This document shows positions 18,471 through 27,293 of a stretch of DNA of 64,000 nucleotides, one piece after another; position 1 is the first letter of the stretch, and each line of letters starts with the position of its first letter. This DNA comes from Enterobacter cancerogenus. Its GTDB lineage: Bacteria; Pseudomonadota; Gammaproteobacteria; Enterobacterales; Enterobacteriaceae. A program made the position numbers and the translations under genes. The stretch lies in contig JRUP01000002.1 in NCBI GenBank assembly GCA_000773965.1, positions 248,001-312,000 of the forward strand, given 5' to 3'. A model generated the notes under the pieces. It was given only the letters and a program-made list of their open reading frames with translations, did not search any database and had not been told where the DNA came from.

Positions 18471-18677
18471 GGCCGTAACACCTCTGCTGCTGCCGGGGAG
18501 TCCTCGCGCCGCTGACGCGGTGCCCTCGGCTTCCACGTCGTGCCTACGGATCGTTCGGGGATCGACCATCCCTGGTCGGCCCCGAACTGATCCACGCATC
18601 CCTGCGTGGATCTCCTGGCCCAACGTAAAAGCCTCAGCGCTGCGGATAGCCCTTGCAGCAGCAGAGGTGCTACGGCC
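18471..18677 (-). repeat. Fold-back repeat, type A copy 1
   Basis: About 207 bp with imperfect terminal inverted arms (GGCCGTAACACCTCTGCTGC at 18471 and GGCCGTAGCACCTCTGCTGC read from 18677). Inside are two strong hairpins: GATCCACGC/GCGTGGATC at 18589-18612, and a two-part stem GTTCGGGG ... CCCCGAAC with inner GACCA/TGGTC at 18553-18587. The module ACCGCGTCAGCGGCGCGAG is at 18500-18521 (complement). Homologous to 50359-50553 but with different stem sequences. With the type B copy it fills the 775-bp gap between two convergent gene ends (18361-19135). No protein-like frame was seen. Confidence 0.8.
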
Positions 18678-18805
18678 TCAAATATTGTGCCCTTTTCAAC
18701 AGCATTCACTTAAGCTGATCAGCCGGCTGTAAGATCTGGATCAACATGCCCGCTATGGACTAAACCAGGCTGCCGTTAACAGCAAGCACAATGGTTAATG
18801 AGCAG

Positions 18806-18996
18806 GCTGGGGGCGCTTTGGCGAAGGCAATCCGCAGCGCCGAACTGAGTGAGTCTGCCAGGATAGCCCGCAGGACGCGGGCGGAAGGCGGGGCGGCACA
18901 TGGATGTGCCATCCCCCGCCGTTCCGTCAGGCAGACGAACGAAGTGAGGGTACCGCGTCAGCGGCGCGAGGACGCCAGCGCCAAAGCGCGCCCAGC
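18806..18996 (+). repeat. Fold-back repeat, type B copy 1
   Basis: 191 bp with inverted ends GCTGGGGGCGCTTTGGCG (18806-18823) and its complement at 18979-18996, 17 of 18 bases matching. Inside, GTCTGCC (18853) pairs with GGCAGAC (18930), enclosing two hairpins: GCCCGC/GCGGGC (18866-18882) and GGCGGGG-c-GGCAC/GTGCC-at-c-CCCCGCC (18887-18920). The shared module ACCGCGTCAGCGGCGCGAG is at 18952-18973. Homologous to 50117-50304 in inverted orientation. Confidence 0.8.
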
Positions 18997-19135
18997 ATGC
19001 GTCACCGCCTGCGGACATAAACATCATTACCTGCGAACTACCACTTCAGCTGTGAATTAATCTACGAGCATGCAACTGCACCAACCAGCCTCAGTATTTT
19101 CTACAAATTCAGGTACAAAATACCGCACCCGAACT

Positions 19136-20497
19136 CTATGCACGAGCCAACAACGCCACCACTTCCTGCACATCCGCGACGTCATCCAACTCCATGCAAA
19201 TCGCTTCCAGCTGTTCAACCTGCTCCAGCGGCAACACGCGCCCCGCTAAGCTGCGGTATTTAGCCAGCAGCGCTTCAAGGCTCAGCGGATTCGCGGGCGC
19301 ACCCGATGGCACCGGCACATGCTGCTGCCACTGCTCGCCCTGTTGGATTTCAATCCTTACCCACGGCTCGTCGTCACGGCCCTGCTGCTCATCAATCACC
19401 AGCTCAATTCGCGCCATAAAGGCTTCAACCTGATGATGCAGGCGTTTGGCATCATCGTAACTGGACAATTCAGCGGAGCCGTACAGCGCACGCGCCACCA
19501 GTGCATACGGCAGGCTCATCTGTGCACTCGCCAGGCTCTGCAGCTCACGTCCGCCGCACATCTCCAGCAGGAACGGATTGAGCCCTACCACGATACGTTC
19601 AATCTGCTCGACACGCACCGGGTGTTCTTTCAGCAGTAACCCCAGCGCATCAATCGCCGAATGCGTCCCACGACAAGCGGCATAAGGCTTGATCGAACAG
19701 CGCGCCAGTTTCCACACCACGCCAAGATCGGCGATTAACGCAGCGGGTTGCTGTGTTTCTGGCGCCAGGGTTTGCAAGAATCCACCCCACTTCGCTTCAA
19801 ATACCGCCGATGGTCCATTGATGCCGCGCTGCGCCAACAAGGCCGCCTGCACGCCACCTTCAGCCGCGCGTGCTGCATGCAGCTTTTTGGTGTGTGAGCC
19901 GTCGTGAATAAAACCCCACAGCCCACCGCTAAAACTGGCGGCAATGCCCATGGCCGACGCGCACTGAGCGCGATCCAGTTGCAGCAGTGAACACACCGCG
20001 GCTGCCGCACCAAACACGCCACAGCTGGCGGTGGAATGCCAGCCTGCGCCATTGTGCGCAGAGTAGCCGCCGCAGGCTTCCAGCACCCGGCGTCCGACGT
20101 CATAACCGATCACCATGGCCACCAGCAGCGCCTGACCGTCAACCGGCTGTGTCGCCAAAGGCAGTGCCGCCAGAATGGCGGGAATCACCACCGCGCCAGA
20201 GTGATCGCAGCCGCCGGTATCATCCAACTCATACATATGTGCGGCCACGCCGTTGAGCCATGCCGCCTGCCGTGGGTTGACCTGCTCTGTGCTGCCCCAC
20301 ACTTGCGCCTGTTCACGTCCGCCTTCTGCCAGCACCAGCGTCAGGCACTCGCGCCAGATAGGACTGTCGCTGCCCGCCAGTGAAGCTCCAAGCGTATCCA
20401 GCAGATGGCGCTTCGCCTGCTCTACCAACGCGTCAGGCAGCTGTTCAAAACGGGTGTCGGCGATAAATGCCGCCAGTTGTTCAAGCGTCGAGGTCAT
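19136..20497 (-). CDS. MmgE/PrpD family protein
   Basis: A 453-residue member of the MmgE/PrpD family, which includes 2-methylcitrate dehydratase, cis-aconitate decarboxylase and iminodisuccinate epimerase. Landmarks are AKRHLLDTLGASLAGSDSPI, the HMYELDDTGGCDHSGAVVIP block, GYDVGRRVLEA and GWHSTASCGVFGAAAA. All share removal of a proton next to a carboxylate. The ATG at 20497 follows GGGAGGT and lies inside the end of the upstream gene (17-bp overlap). It is the last gene of the seven-gene operon. The argininosuccinate-lyase-like enzyme in the operon makes the epimerase branch attractive, but this is inference. Confidence 0.8.
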   Translation of the reverse strand: MTSTLEQLAAFIADTRFEQLPDALVEQAKRHLLDTLGASLAGSDSPIWRECLTLVLAEGGREQAQVWGSTEQVNPRQAAWLNGVAAHMYELDDTGGCDHSGAVVIPAILAALPLATQPVDGQALLVAMVIGYDVGRRVLEACGGYSAHNGAGWHSTASCGVFGAAAAVCSLLQLDRAQCASAMGIAASFSGGLWGFIHDGSHTKKLHAARAAEGGVQAALLAQRGINGPSAVFEAKWGGFLQTLAPETQQPAALIADLGVVWKLARCSIKPYAACRGTHSAIDALGLLLKEHPVRVEQIERIVVGLNPFLLEMCGGRELQSLASAQMSLPYALVARALYGSAELSSYDDAKRLHHQVEAFMARIELVIDEQQGRDDEPWVRIEIQQGEQWQQHVPVPSGAPANPLSLEALLAKYRSLAGRVLPLEQVEQLEAICMELDDVADVQEVVALLARA

Positions 20498-21368
20498 GCG
20501 CACCTCCCGTGATGCGGGTAAACACTTCTGCCGGATGCGAAAAATCATTGTCCGGCTGCGTTTGCCAATGCGCCGCCACCTGCTTCGCCGTGGCGATCCA
20601 CACATTGTGCTGTTGCAGCGTCTCGATCAGTTCACGCAGCAAGCCGATGCGCCCGGCAGTGCCGATAATTTCCGGATGCAGGCGCAGCAGATAACACAGG
20701 CCAAAGCGGTGGAAGCCCTGGAAGTCTTGTGTCATGTTCGCCAGCGTTTCGGCATAAGGTGCAATCCGCGACTGCCCCGGCGGGATGGCCGGGCTCAGGT
20801 TAAAGGCAAAATAGGGTTCGTCTTCCAGCGTGTAATGCATCGGCAGTTCCACCAGTCGCGTGCCAGGATGGAAGTACGGCAGATCGTCGCCGCGCCAGCT
20901 TGATGACCAGCGAATACCCTGCTCCACCAGCGCCTCCGCCAGACCCGGTTTCCACTGCCCTGCGGGGGTGCGGAAACCCTGAATCGGTTTGCCAGTAAAT
21001 TCTGCCAGCTGGTCACAGCCGCGCGTCACGCTGGTGATCTGCTGCTCCAGCGACAACGCCGAGAAGTCTTCATGACGTTCGCCGCTACAGGCGATTTCAT
21101 GGCCGTCGGCCACAATGCGTTTGATCAGTTCTGGCTGCTCTTGCGCCACAATTGCCGGTAAACACCAACTGGCTTGCAGCTGTTTTTCTGCCAGTAACGC
21201 CAGCAAGCGATCCACGCCGCGCAGGGTGCCATAACGCCATACCGACAGGGTTTTATCGCGCCCGGCGACGGCTGGCGCCTGAGTCAAAATACCGTGGATA
21301 TCATTGAAATCGATGGTCAGGATGGCGGCGGACTGGAAGCCCAGCGGCCAGCGGGAAGATTCAGTCAT
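20481..21368 (-). CDS. Polysaccharide-deacetylase-family protein with an altered metal site
   Basis: A 295-residue NodB-fold protein. Landmarks are ILTIDFNDIHGIL, the stretch EIACSGERHEDF, GFRTPAGQWKPGLAEAL and LRLHPEIIG. In the next gene the equivalent stretch is EVAYHGYRHESF with the usual His-x3-His metal pair; here the first His is Ser, so one metal ligand is missing. No signal peptide is visible, unlike true polysaccharide deacetylases, so it fits the PuuE/cyclic-imidase-like branch acting on small molecules. The start at 21368 has CAGGAGC before it and overlaps the previous gene by 8 bp. It may be a non-catalytic partner or have another chemistry. Confidence 0.75.
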   Translation of the reverse strand: MTESSRWPLGFQSAAILTIDFNDIHGILTQAPAVAGRDKTLSVWRYGTLRGVDRLLALLAEKQLQASWCLPAIVAQEQPELIKRIVADGHEIACSGERHEDFSALSLEQQITSVTRGCDQLAEFTGKPIQGFRTPAGQWKPGLAEALVEQGIRWSSSWRGDDLPYFHPGTRLVELPMHYTLEDEPYFAFNLSPAIPPGQSRIAPYAETLANMTQDFQGFHRFGLCYLLRLHPEIIGTAGRIGLLRELIETLQQHNVWIATAKQVAAHWQTQPDNDFSHPAEVFTRITGGAHDLDA

Positions 21369-22206
21369 GCTGTTGCTCCTGCAGATACCACTGCGCCACC
21401 GCATCACAGCGCGCAAACCACACGTCATCACGCGCTGTCATATGTTCAAACAGCTGCTCCAGCAGCAGGATGCGGCCCGGCTGACCGGAAATTTTTGGGT
21501 GGAACAGCGTGGTCAGGCACAAGCCTTCATCCATTGCGCCGTCGAATTCGCGCTGCCAGTTATCACGGGTATGCGCATAGCTGGCAATACGATCGCCGCC
21601 TTTCGGGAAGTCAGGCTGGCGCGTATAGGCCAGCGAGGCGTAATCATCCATCTCCCACTTACCGGGAATCTCGACCAGCGGCGTGTGACCCGCCACCGGG
21701 ATGCTGTAAGGACGATCGTCGCCGCGCATGCTGCTGGAATAAATCACCCCAGCATCACGCAGAATTTGTGGCGTTTCGGCATGCCAGTCACCTGACGGCG
21801 TGCGGAAACCGCAGGCGGTGATGCCCAAATGCTGTTTAAATATTTCAGCGGATTTCGCCATCACGGCACGCTGTTCATCCGGCGAAATCGCCCAGAAAGA
21901 TTCGTGACGATAGCCGTGATAGGCCACTTCGTGGCCCTGTTCGATAATCGCCTGACACTGCTGCGGCCACTGCTCCACGACCCACGCTGGTACAAAAAAC
22001 GTGGCGGGAATCTGGAAAGCACGCAGCAGGTCGAGCAATCGCCCGAGCGCACGGTACGGCCCATACGCACCAAAGGTGAAATATTCTGGCGTTGACCACA
22101 GGCTGCCATTCAACATGGCATCGCCAGTGGGACCATCAAGGTCAAACGCCAGCGCCATACAGCCGCGTTTCCCCTGCGGCCAGCGCACTGCGCCCGGTTG
22201 TTGCAT
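21361..22206 (-). CDS. Polysaccharide-deacetylase-family amidohydrolase (cytoplasmic)
   Basis: A 281-residue NodB-fold enzyme with no signal peptide. It shows MALAFDLDGPTGD for motif 1, GHEVAYHGYRHESFW with the His-x3-His metal pair, GFRTPSGDWHAETPQIL and TLFHPKISGQPGR. Lack of a leader and the small-molecule context point to the PuuE allantoinase/cyclic-imidase group, which opens cyclic amides, rather than to cell-wall sugars. The ATG at 22206 follows AAAGGAG. It is 12 bases behind the binding-protein gene and overlaps its altered paralogue, so the two may work as a pair. The substrate is unknown. Confidence 0.78.
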   Translation of the reverse strand: MQQPGAVRWPQGKRGCMALAFDLDGPTGDAMLNGSLWSTPEYFTFGAYGPYRALGRLLDLLRAFQIPATFFVPAWVVEQWPQQCQAIIEQGHEVAYHGYRHESFWAISPDEQRAVMAKSAEIFKQHLGITACGFRTPSGDWHAETPQILRDAGVIYSSSMRGDDRPYSIPVAGHTPLVEIPGKWEMDDYASLAYTRQPDFPKGGDRIASYAHTRDNWQREFDGAMDEGLCLTTLFHPKISGQPGRILLLEQLFEHMTARDDVWFARCDAVAQWYLQEQQHD

Positions 22207-22218
22207 CGCTACGCTCCT

Positions 22219-23040
22219 TTAGCCCTGGTTCACGGTCGCCTGGGTCACGCCATTGTCGGCCAGGCCCCATTTCGCGAGGATCTTCTGGTAGCTGCCATCA
22301 GCAATCATCGCGTCAATCGCCGCTTGTACCGCAGTGGTCAGCTCGCTGGCATCTTTACCAATCGCCATGCCGGTGTACTGGAAGGAGAAGGCTTTATCGA
22401 GCGGCTTATACTTTCCTTTCTCAAGATCCATGATGTACGGCAGCGTTTCACTCCCCTGCACTACACCATCCAGACGGTTCTGGCGCAGCTGGGTACGCGC
22501 ATCCGCCGTCCCTTCGGCGCCAACGACGATGATGGCTGGCTTACCGGAGGCTTCACAGTGCGCTTTAGACCAGTTGGCAATCTCTACCGGGAAAGTAGTA
22601 CGACGGCTGGTGCCAACCTTCTTACCACACAGATCCATGGCGCTGTTGATGTCGCTGCGAGCGGCCTGGGTGTAGAATTGTGGACCGGTTTTGAAGTAGT
22701 CGATGAAGTTAACCACCTTCTGGCGCTCTTTGGTGTCGGTCATGCCGGACATCACCAAATCAACACGCTTGGTCACCACCGCGTTCACCATCTGCTCAAA
22801 GGCGATCTCCTGCCAGTTGACCTTCACGCCCAGCTTGGCCGCAATCGCCTGGCCGAGATCGTAATCCACACCAGTAAGCTGGTTGGTGGCCGGATCTTTA
22901 AAATCCATTGGCGGATAGTTCGGCATGATCGCCACAGTCAGGCCTTTCTCTTTGATGGCGGCTGGCACGGCGATATCCGCCCAGGCAGAAGATTGCATTA
23001 ACAGCGCGGCACTGATGGCACTCAATAACAGTTTTTTCAT
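22219..23040 (-). CDS. Amino-acid ABC transporter substrate-binding protein
   Basis: A 273-residue SBP family 3 protein with a signal peptide of about 21 residues (MKKLLLSAISAALLMQSS, cleavage after AWA). Typical blocks are KGLTVAIMPNYPPMDFKD, LTGVDYDLGQAIAAKLG and VDLVMSGMTDTKERQKVVNF. It belongs with the ATPase and single permease just upstream, which completes an importer with one kind of permease subunit. The ATG at 23040 is chosen because GGGGTGAAAAAC precedes it and the leader then has the right length. The ligand is unknown; it should be what the operon enzymes degrade. Confidence 0.85.
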   Translation of the reverse strand: MKKLLLSAISAALLMQSSAWADIAVPAAIKEKGLTVAIMPNYPPMDFKDPATNQLTGVDYDLGQAIAAKLGVKVNWQEIAFEQMVNAVVTKRVDLVMSGMTDTKERQKVVNFIDYFKTGPQFYTQAARSDINSAMDLCGKKVGTSRRTTFPVEIANWSKAHCEASGKPAIIVVGAEGTADARTQLRQNRLDGVVQGSETLPYIMDLEKGKYKPLDKAFSFQYTGMAIGKDASELTTAVQAAIDAMIADGSYQKILAKWGLADNGVTQATVNQG

Positions 23041-23059
23041 GTTTTTCACCCCGGTCACG

Positions 23060-23824
23060 TTAAAGAAGAATCGCGTTAATAAAGTTTTTCATCCGTGGGT
23101 TTTGCGGGTTCAGCAGAATGTCTTCTGGTGCGCCCTGCTCGATAATGCGTCCCTCGTCCATAAACACCACCTGATTGGCCACTTCACGGGCAAAGCCCAT
23201 CTCGTGAGTGACCACCAGCATGGTGGTGCCCTCTTTTGCTAACTGGCGCATCACCGCCAGCACTTCGCCAACCATCTCCGGATCCAGCGCCGAAGTGGGT
23301 TCGTCAAACAGCATCAGTTTCGGTTTCATCGCCAGCGCACGGGCAATCGCCACACGCTGCTGCTGCCCGCCGGACAGTGACTGCGGATAGTCGTGCGCTT
23401 TATGCGCCAGACCGACGCGATCCAGCAGCGCCATCGCCTCTTCACTGGCTTCGCGTTTTGGACGCAGCAGGACGCGGCACGGCCCTTCGATAATGTTCTC
23501 CAGCGCGGTTTTGTGCGGGAACAGGTTAAAGCGCTGGAACACCATGCCAGTTTGCAGACGCTGGCGCGCAATCTGCTTATCGCTCAGCGCATGCAGTTTG
23601 TTGCCCGCAATGCGATAGCCCGCTAATTCGTTGTCGACCCAAATGCCACCCTGATCGACCTTCTCCAGCTGGTTGATGCAGCGCAGGAAGGTACTTTTAC
23701 CGGAGCCGGATGGCCCGAGGATGCACATCACCTCGCCGTAATTCACTTCGAGGCTGACATCCTTCAGCGCATGGAACTGGTCGAAATATTTGTTCACCTT
23801 GACGGCGCGCACGATGTTTCTCAT
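23060..23824 (-). CDS. Amino-acid ABC transporter ATP-binding protein
   Basis: A 254-residue GlnQ/HisP-type ATPase. Walker A is GPSGSGKST (near residue 40), the Q-loop is in [18 protein letters not shown], the signature is LSGGQQQR, Walker B is [12 protein letters not shown], and the switch His is in [11 protein letters not shown]. The start at 23824 (GGGAGAGAGAG before it) gives the family length. It lies between the permease (13-bp gap) and the binding protein (19-bp gap) in the operon and powers uptake at the inner membrane. Confidence 0.9.
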   Translation of the reverse strand: MRNIVRAVKVNKYFDQFHALKDVSLEVNYGEVMCILGPSGSGKSTFLRCINQLEKVDQGGIWVDNELAGYRIAGNKLHALSDKQIARQRLQTGMVFQRFNLFPHKTALENIIEGPCRVLLRPKREASEEAMALLDRVGLAHKAHDYPQSLSGGQQQRVAIARALAMKPKLMLFDEPTSALDPEMVGEVLAVMRQLAKEGTTMLVVTHEMGFAREVANQVVFMDEGRIIEQGAPEDILLNPQNPRMKNFINAILL

Positions 23825-23837
23825 CTCTCTCTCCCAA

Positions 23838-24716
23838 TTACTGACGCTGGCGGTGGCCGCGTGAGAAGAAGCGCTCAAGGCGACTCTGACCAAACGACAG
23901 CACGGTGACGATGATCAGGTACCAGATGCCCGCCACGAACAGCAGTTCCATCACGCGCGCATTGGCGAAGTAGATGGTTTGCGTGTTGTAGAGCAGTTCG
24001 GAGTACTGAATCATGCTGGCCAGACTGGTGGTTTTGATCATGCTGATGAATTCGTTACCTACCGGCGGCAAAATCACGCGCATCGCCTGCGGCAAAATGA
24101 TGCGCTGCAGCGCTTGCAGACGCGGCATGCCAATCGCCTTCGCCGCTTCGTACTGTCCGGTATCCACGGACAGCAAACCGGCGCGCACCACTTCGGAGGT
24201 ATAAGCCCCCTGGTTGATGCTCAGACCCAGCAGTGCCGCGAGGAACGGCGTCATGATGGTGACGGTTTGCACGCTGAACACGCCGGGAATACTGATGGTG
24301 GGAAACACCAGCGCGAGGTTGAACCACAGCAGCAGTTGTAGAATCAGCGGCGTGCCACGGAAGATCCAGGCGTAACCCACGGCGATGTAGTGCAGCACCG
24401 GATTGGGCGACATATACATAATCGCGGTGATCACGCCGAACAGGATGCCGAGCCCCATCGCCAATACCGACATAATCAGTGTATTCACCACGCCGTTAAG
24501 GATTGCCTGGGCAGTAAAGAACTGGCCGACAAACGACCATTCAATGTTGCCGTGGGCGAAGGCGTTCACCAGCAATGCCAGCAGCACCAGGATCACCGCT
24601 GAAGCCGTGATGCGACCGTAATAGCGGCGTGGCACCATCTGATAGCGATCCAGATCGTAATGCATCTGCTCGCGGCTATTTTTCAAGCTGGGTTCAACCG
24701 GGGTGGATTGGGACAT
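23838..24716 (-). CDS. Amino-acid ABC transporter permease
   Basis: A 292-residue inner-membrane permease of the HisMQ family, longer than usual because about 60 polar N-terminal residues precede the first membrane segment ([17 protein letters not shown]). The EAA loop is [20 protein letters not shown]. It is the only permease in the operon, so it probably works as a homodimer. The ATG at 24716 follows GGAGAGG, 10 bases after the lyase gene stop. Confidence 0.88.
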   Translation of the reverse strand: MSQSTPVEPSLKNSREQMHYDLDRYQMVPRRYYGRITASAVILVLLALLVNAFAHGNIEWSFVGQFFTAQAILNGVVNTLIMSVLAMGLGILFGVITAIMYMSPNPVLHYIAVGYAWIFRGTPLILQLLLWFNLALVFPTISIPGVFSVQTVTIMTPFLAALLGLSINQGAYTSEVVRAGLLSVDTGQYEAAKAIGMPRLQALQRIILPQAMRVILPPVGNEFISMIKTTSLASMIQYSELLYNTQTIYFANARVMELLFVAGIWYLIIVTVLSFGQSRLERFFSRGHRQRQ

Positions 24717-24726
24717 AGACCTCTCC

Positions 24727-26154
24727 TCAGGCGCGCGGGCCAGCGTAATCTTCAGTCCAGCGCTGCTGGTCATGCATCAGGATTTGCAAACGCGCTAGCT
24801 GTTCGCGCACGCGGGCTGGTGCAGTGCCGCCATAGCCACTGCGTGCCGCCAGTGCCGCTTCCAGCGTCAGGGCACTGCGCACTTCAGGCGTTAAACGTGC
24901 ATCGACGGCCTGCAACTGCGCATCGCTCAGGTCGGACAGGCCGCACTCTTCGCGTTCACACAGCTGCACCAGCTGGCCGGTGATTTCATGGGCTTCACGG
25001 AACGGCACGCCGCGCATCGCCAGCCAGTCGGCGACTTCGGTGGCCAGGGTGAAACCGTCCGGTGCCTGTTCGCGCATGACGTCGGTGTTGAATTTCAGCG
25101 TCGACATCATGCCGGCCATCGCAGGCAGCACCAGCAGCAGGGTATCCACGGCATCAATCACGTTGCGTTTGTCATCGCTCAGGTCGCGGTTGTAGGAGAG
25201 CGGCATGGCTTTCATGGTGGTGAGCAGTGCCATCAGGTTGCCGACCAGACGACCAGAACGACCGCGCGTCAGTTCGGCAATGTCCGGGTTTTTCTTCTGC
25301 GGCATGATTGAGCTGCCGGTGGCATAGCTGTCATGCAGCTCCACCCAGCGGAACTGGCGCGAAGCCCACATGCACACTTCTTCGCACAGGCGCGACAGGT
25401 TGATACCGATCATGCTGGTAACGAACAGGAATTCTGCGGCGTAATCGCGGCTGGCCACCGCATCAATCGAGTTCTCGCACGGTGCGAGGTAAGCCAGATC
25501 TTCAGCGGCTTTTTCCGGCTGGCGCGCAATCGCCGATCCGGCCATCGCTGCGGCACCGAGTGGGCAGCGTGCACTGCGACGATCCCAGTCCTGCATGCGC
25601 TCAATGTCGCGGGCAAAAGATTGCGCATGGGCCAGCAATTGATGACCGAACACAATCGGCTGTGCCTGCTGTAAATGGGTAAAGCCTGGCGCCACGCTTT
25701 CGGTGTGCTGTGCGGCTTGCTCGACCAGAGATTGCTGCAGAGCCAGTAAAGCACTCACGACTTTGCGGCCGTTGTCACGCAGGTAGAGGCGCAAATCGTT
25801 GACGGTCTGATCGTTACGCGAACGGCCGGCGCGCAGTTTGCCACCCAGTGGTCCTAAGCGTTCGGTCAGCGCGCGTTCAATGAAAGTGTGCACATCTTCG
25901 TCAGCCGCAATCGGATGCAGATTGCCTGCACGATAATCGGCATCCAGCGCATCAATCGCCGCCAGCATGGTATGGAGTTCTTCGCTGCTCAGCAGATCGC
26001 CGCGAGCCAGCTCACGGGCATGTGCCCGGCATCCCGCTAAATCGTAAGGTGCCAGGGCAAAGTAATAATCCGGGCTGCGCGACAGCGCGGTTAAACTGGC
26101 CGCCGGTGCCGCTTTAAAGCGCGCACCCCATAACAGTTCGGCATTATCAGACAT
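24727..26154 (-). CDS. Argininosuccinate-lyase-like C-N lyase
   Basis: A 475-residue member of the fumarase/aspartase superfamily closest to ArgH. The superfamily loop GSSIMPQKKNPD is at 280-291, SRNDQ at 112-116, and TH160 with HLQQAQP the usual His region. Members split a C-N or C-O bond and release fumarate. It is first in an operon with an amino-acid importer, two small-molecule deacetylase-fold hydrolases and an MmgE/PrpD protein, with no arginine-synthesis gene beside it, so it is probably a catabolic paralogue acting on an N-substituted aspartate, of the iminodisuccinate or EDDS lyase kind. It could still be an authentic ArgH, and no second copy is visible to compare. Starts at 26154 behind AAGGGGA. 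Confidence 0.75.
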   Translation of the reverse strand: MSDNAELLWGARFKAAPAASLTALSRSPDYYFALAPYDLAGCRAHARELARGDLLSSEELHTMLAAIDALDADYRAGNLHPIAADEDVHTFIERALTERLGPLGGKLRAGRSRNDQTVNDLRLYLRDNGRKVVSALLALQQSLVEQAAQHTESVAPGFTHLQQAQPIVFGHQLLAHAQSFARDIERMQDWDRRSARCPLGAAAMAGSAIARQPEKAAEDLAYLAPCENSIDAVASRDYAAEFLFVTSMIGINLSRLCEEVCMWASRQFRWVELHDSYATGSSIMPQKKNPDIAELTRGRSGRLVGNLMALLTTMKAMPLSYNRDLSDDKRNVIDAVDTLLLVLPAMAGMMSTLKFNTDVMREQAPDGFTLATEVADWLAMRGVPFREAHEITGQLVQLCEREECGLSDLSDAQLQAVDARLTPEVRSALTLEAALAARSGYGGTAPARVREQLARLQILMHDQQRWTEDYAGPRA

Positions 26155-26311
26155 GCTATTTCCCCTTACAGATACTCGTCAGCGATATGAAAAAGATATG
26201 AAGGAACCAGCAGTGATAATAAAAACTTATTTCACGCTCGCACTGGTAAATACGTCATATTTCAGGTTCACTGTACTTTCACCGCAATTATTCCGGAGTT
26301 GAATAGCAAAG

Positions 26312-27283
26312 ATGGAAAGTAAAGTTTCCCAGTCTGGAAACAATGCAAATAATCGCGGCGATAATGCGGTTCTGGCACTGAGTAATATCGACTTAAAATT
26401 GCTTCGCGTATTTAAATGCGTGGTGGAAGCCGGGGGATTAACCGCTGCCAGCAACGAACTGAATATTGGTTTAGCCGCCATCAGTAAGCAGGTTTCCGAT
26501 CTGGAGATTCGTCTCGGCATGACGTTATGCAGCCGTGGGCGCGAAGGCTTTGAACTGACGCAGTACGGCATTAATGTCTATCAGGCCACGCTGGAGCTGT
26601 TCGTATCGCTGAATCTGTTCCGTGAACGTCTGCACAACAGCCGTAATGAACTGCTGGGTGACATCGCCATCTGTGTGGTGGACAACACCATTTCTGATCC
26701 GCATTCCCCGGTCACCGAGGCGGTGCAACAGTTGCACCAGAAAGCACCAAAGGTGCAGATTCGCTTACAGACTGCGCAATTAGATGATATTGAACGCGGG
26801 ATGAGTGAAGGCCGTTTTCATTGTGGCATTGCGCCGGTTTATGAAATGAAAAGTGATTTTGATTACTTCCCACTTTATAAAGAATATTCAAAATTATATT
26901 GCTCCATGTCACATCCTTTATATTCTGGATCTTGTGATAAGAATATATCGGTGGAAATATTACGTGAGCAGAAAATCATTAATCATTTATATGTCACGCC
27001 GCGCGACGTCCGTCGCCTCATTCCATTACAGGACAGCGGTGCGCAAGCCGTACAAGTTGAATCCGTCGCCATGCTGATTTTAACCGGGCACTTTATTGGT
27101 TATTTACCCGAACATTATGCCGCGCCCTTTATTGCGCGTGGGCAGCTGTGTGAATTGGGCGATGAATCGGTGCGCCGCGAAAATCCGTTCTGCCTAATGA
27201 TGAAAAAAGGCCGGAAAATTAATCCGATTATCCGGCTGTTCATGCAATCACTGGGCCTGGCCGAGGCCGAAGAGGCGCACTAA
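26312..27283 (+). CDS. LysR family regulator, divergent from the lyase operon
   Basis: A 323-residue LysR-type regulator with an unusually polar N-terminal extension of about 25 residues before the helix-turn-helix (LKLLRVFKCVVEAGGLTAAS ... AISKQVSDLE). The effector domain begins near GDIAICVVDNTISDP. It shares clear likeness with the LysR protein at 15298-16194, including GHFIGYLPEHYA near the C-terminus, so the two are paralogues. It is divergent from the lyase gene across 157 bp and is the likely operon activator. The stretch from about 26850 to 27000 is much more A/T-rich than its surroundings. Confidence 0.85.
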   Translation: MESKVSQSGNNANNRGDNAVLALSNIDLKLLRVFKCVVEAGGLTAASNELNIGLAAISKQVSDLEIRLGMTLCSRGREGFELTQYGINVYQATLELFVSLNLFRERLHNSRNELLGDIAICVVDNTISDPHSPVTEAVQQLHQKAPKVQIRLQTAQLDDIERGMSEGRFHCGIAPVYEMKSDFDYFPLYKEYSKLYCSMSHPLYSGSCDKNISVEILREQKIINHLYVTPRDVRRLIPLQDSGAQAVQVESVAMLILTGHFIGYLPEHYAAPFIARGQLCELGDESVRRENPFCLMMKKGRKINPIIRLFMQSLGLAEAEEAH

Positions 27284-27293
27284 GTTGGTGCAA

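Noticed and set aside
18471..18996. tRNA or known ncRNA in the repeat region
   Set aside because: The stems do not give a cloverleaf or anticodon arm, and the pattern is not one I recognise as a named RNA.
23838..24716. Sigma-54 promoter or HutC site for the lyase operon
   Set aside because: I searched the 157-bp region upstream of the operon (26155-26311) and found neither signature, so the operon is not placed in the hut regulon.
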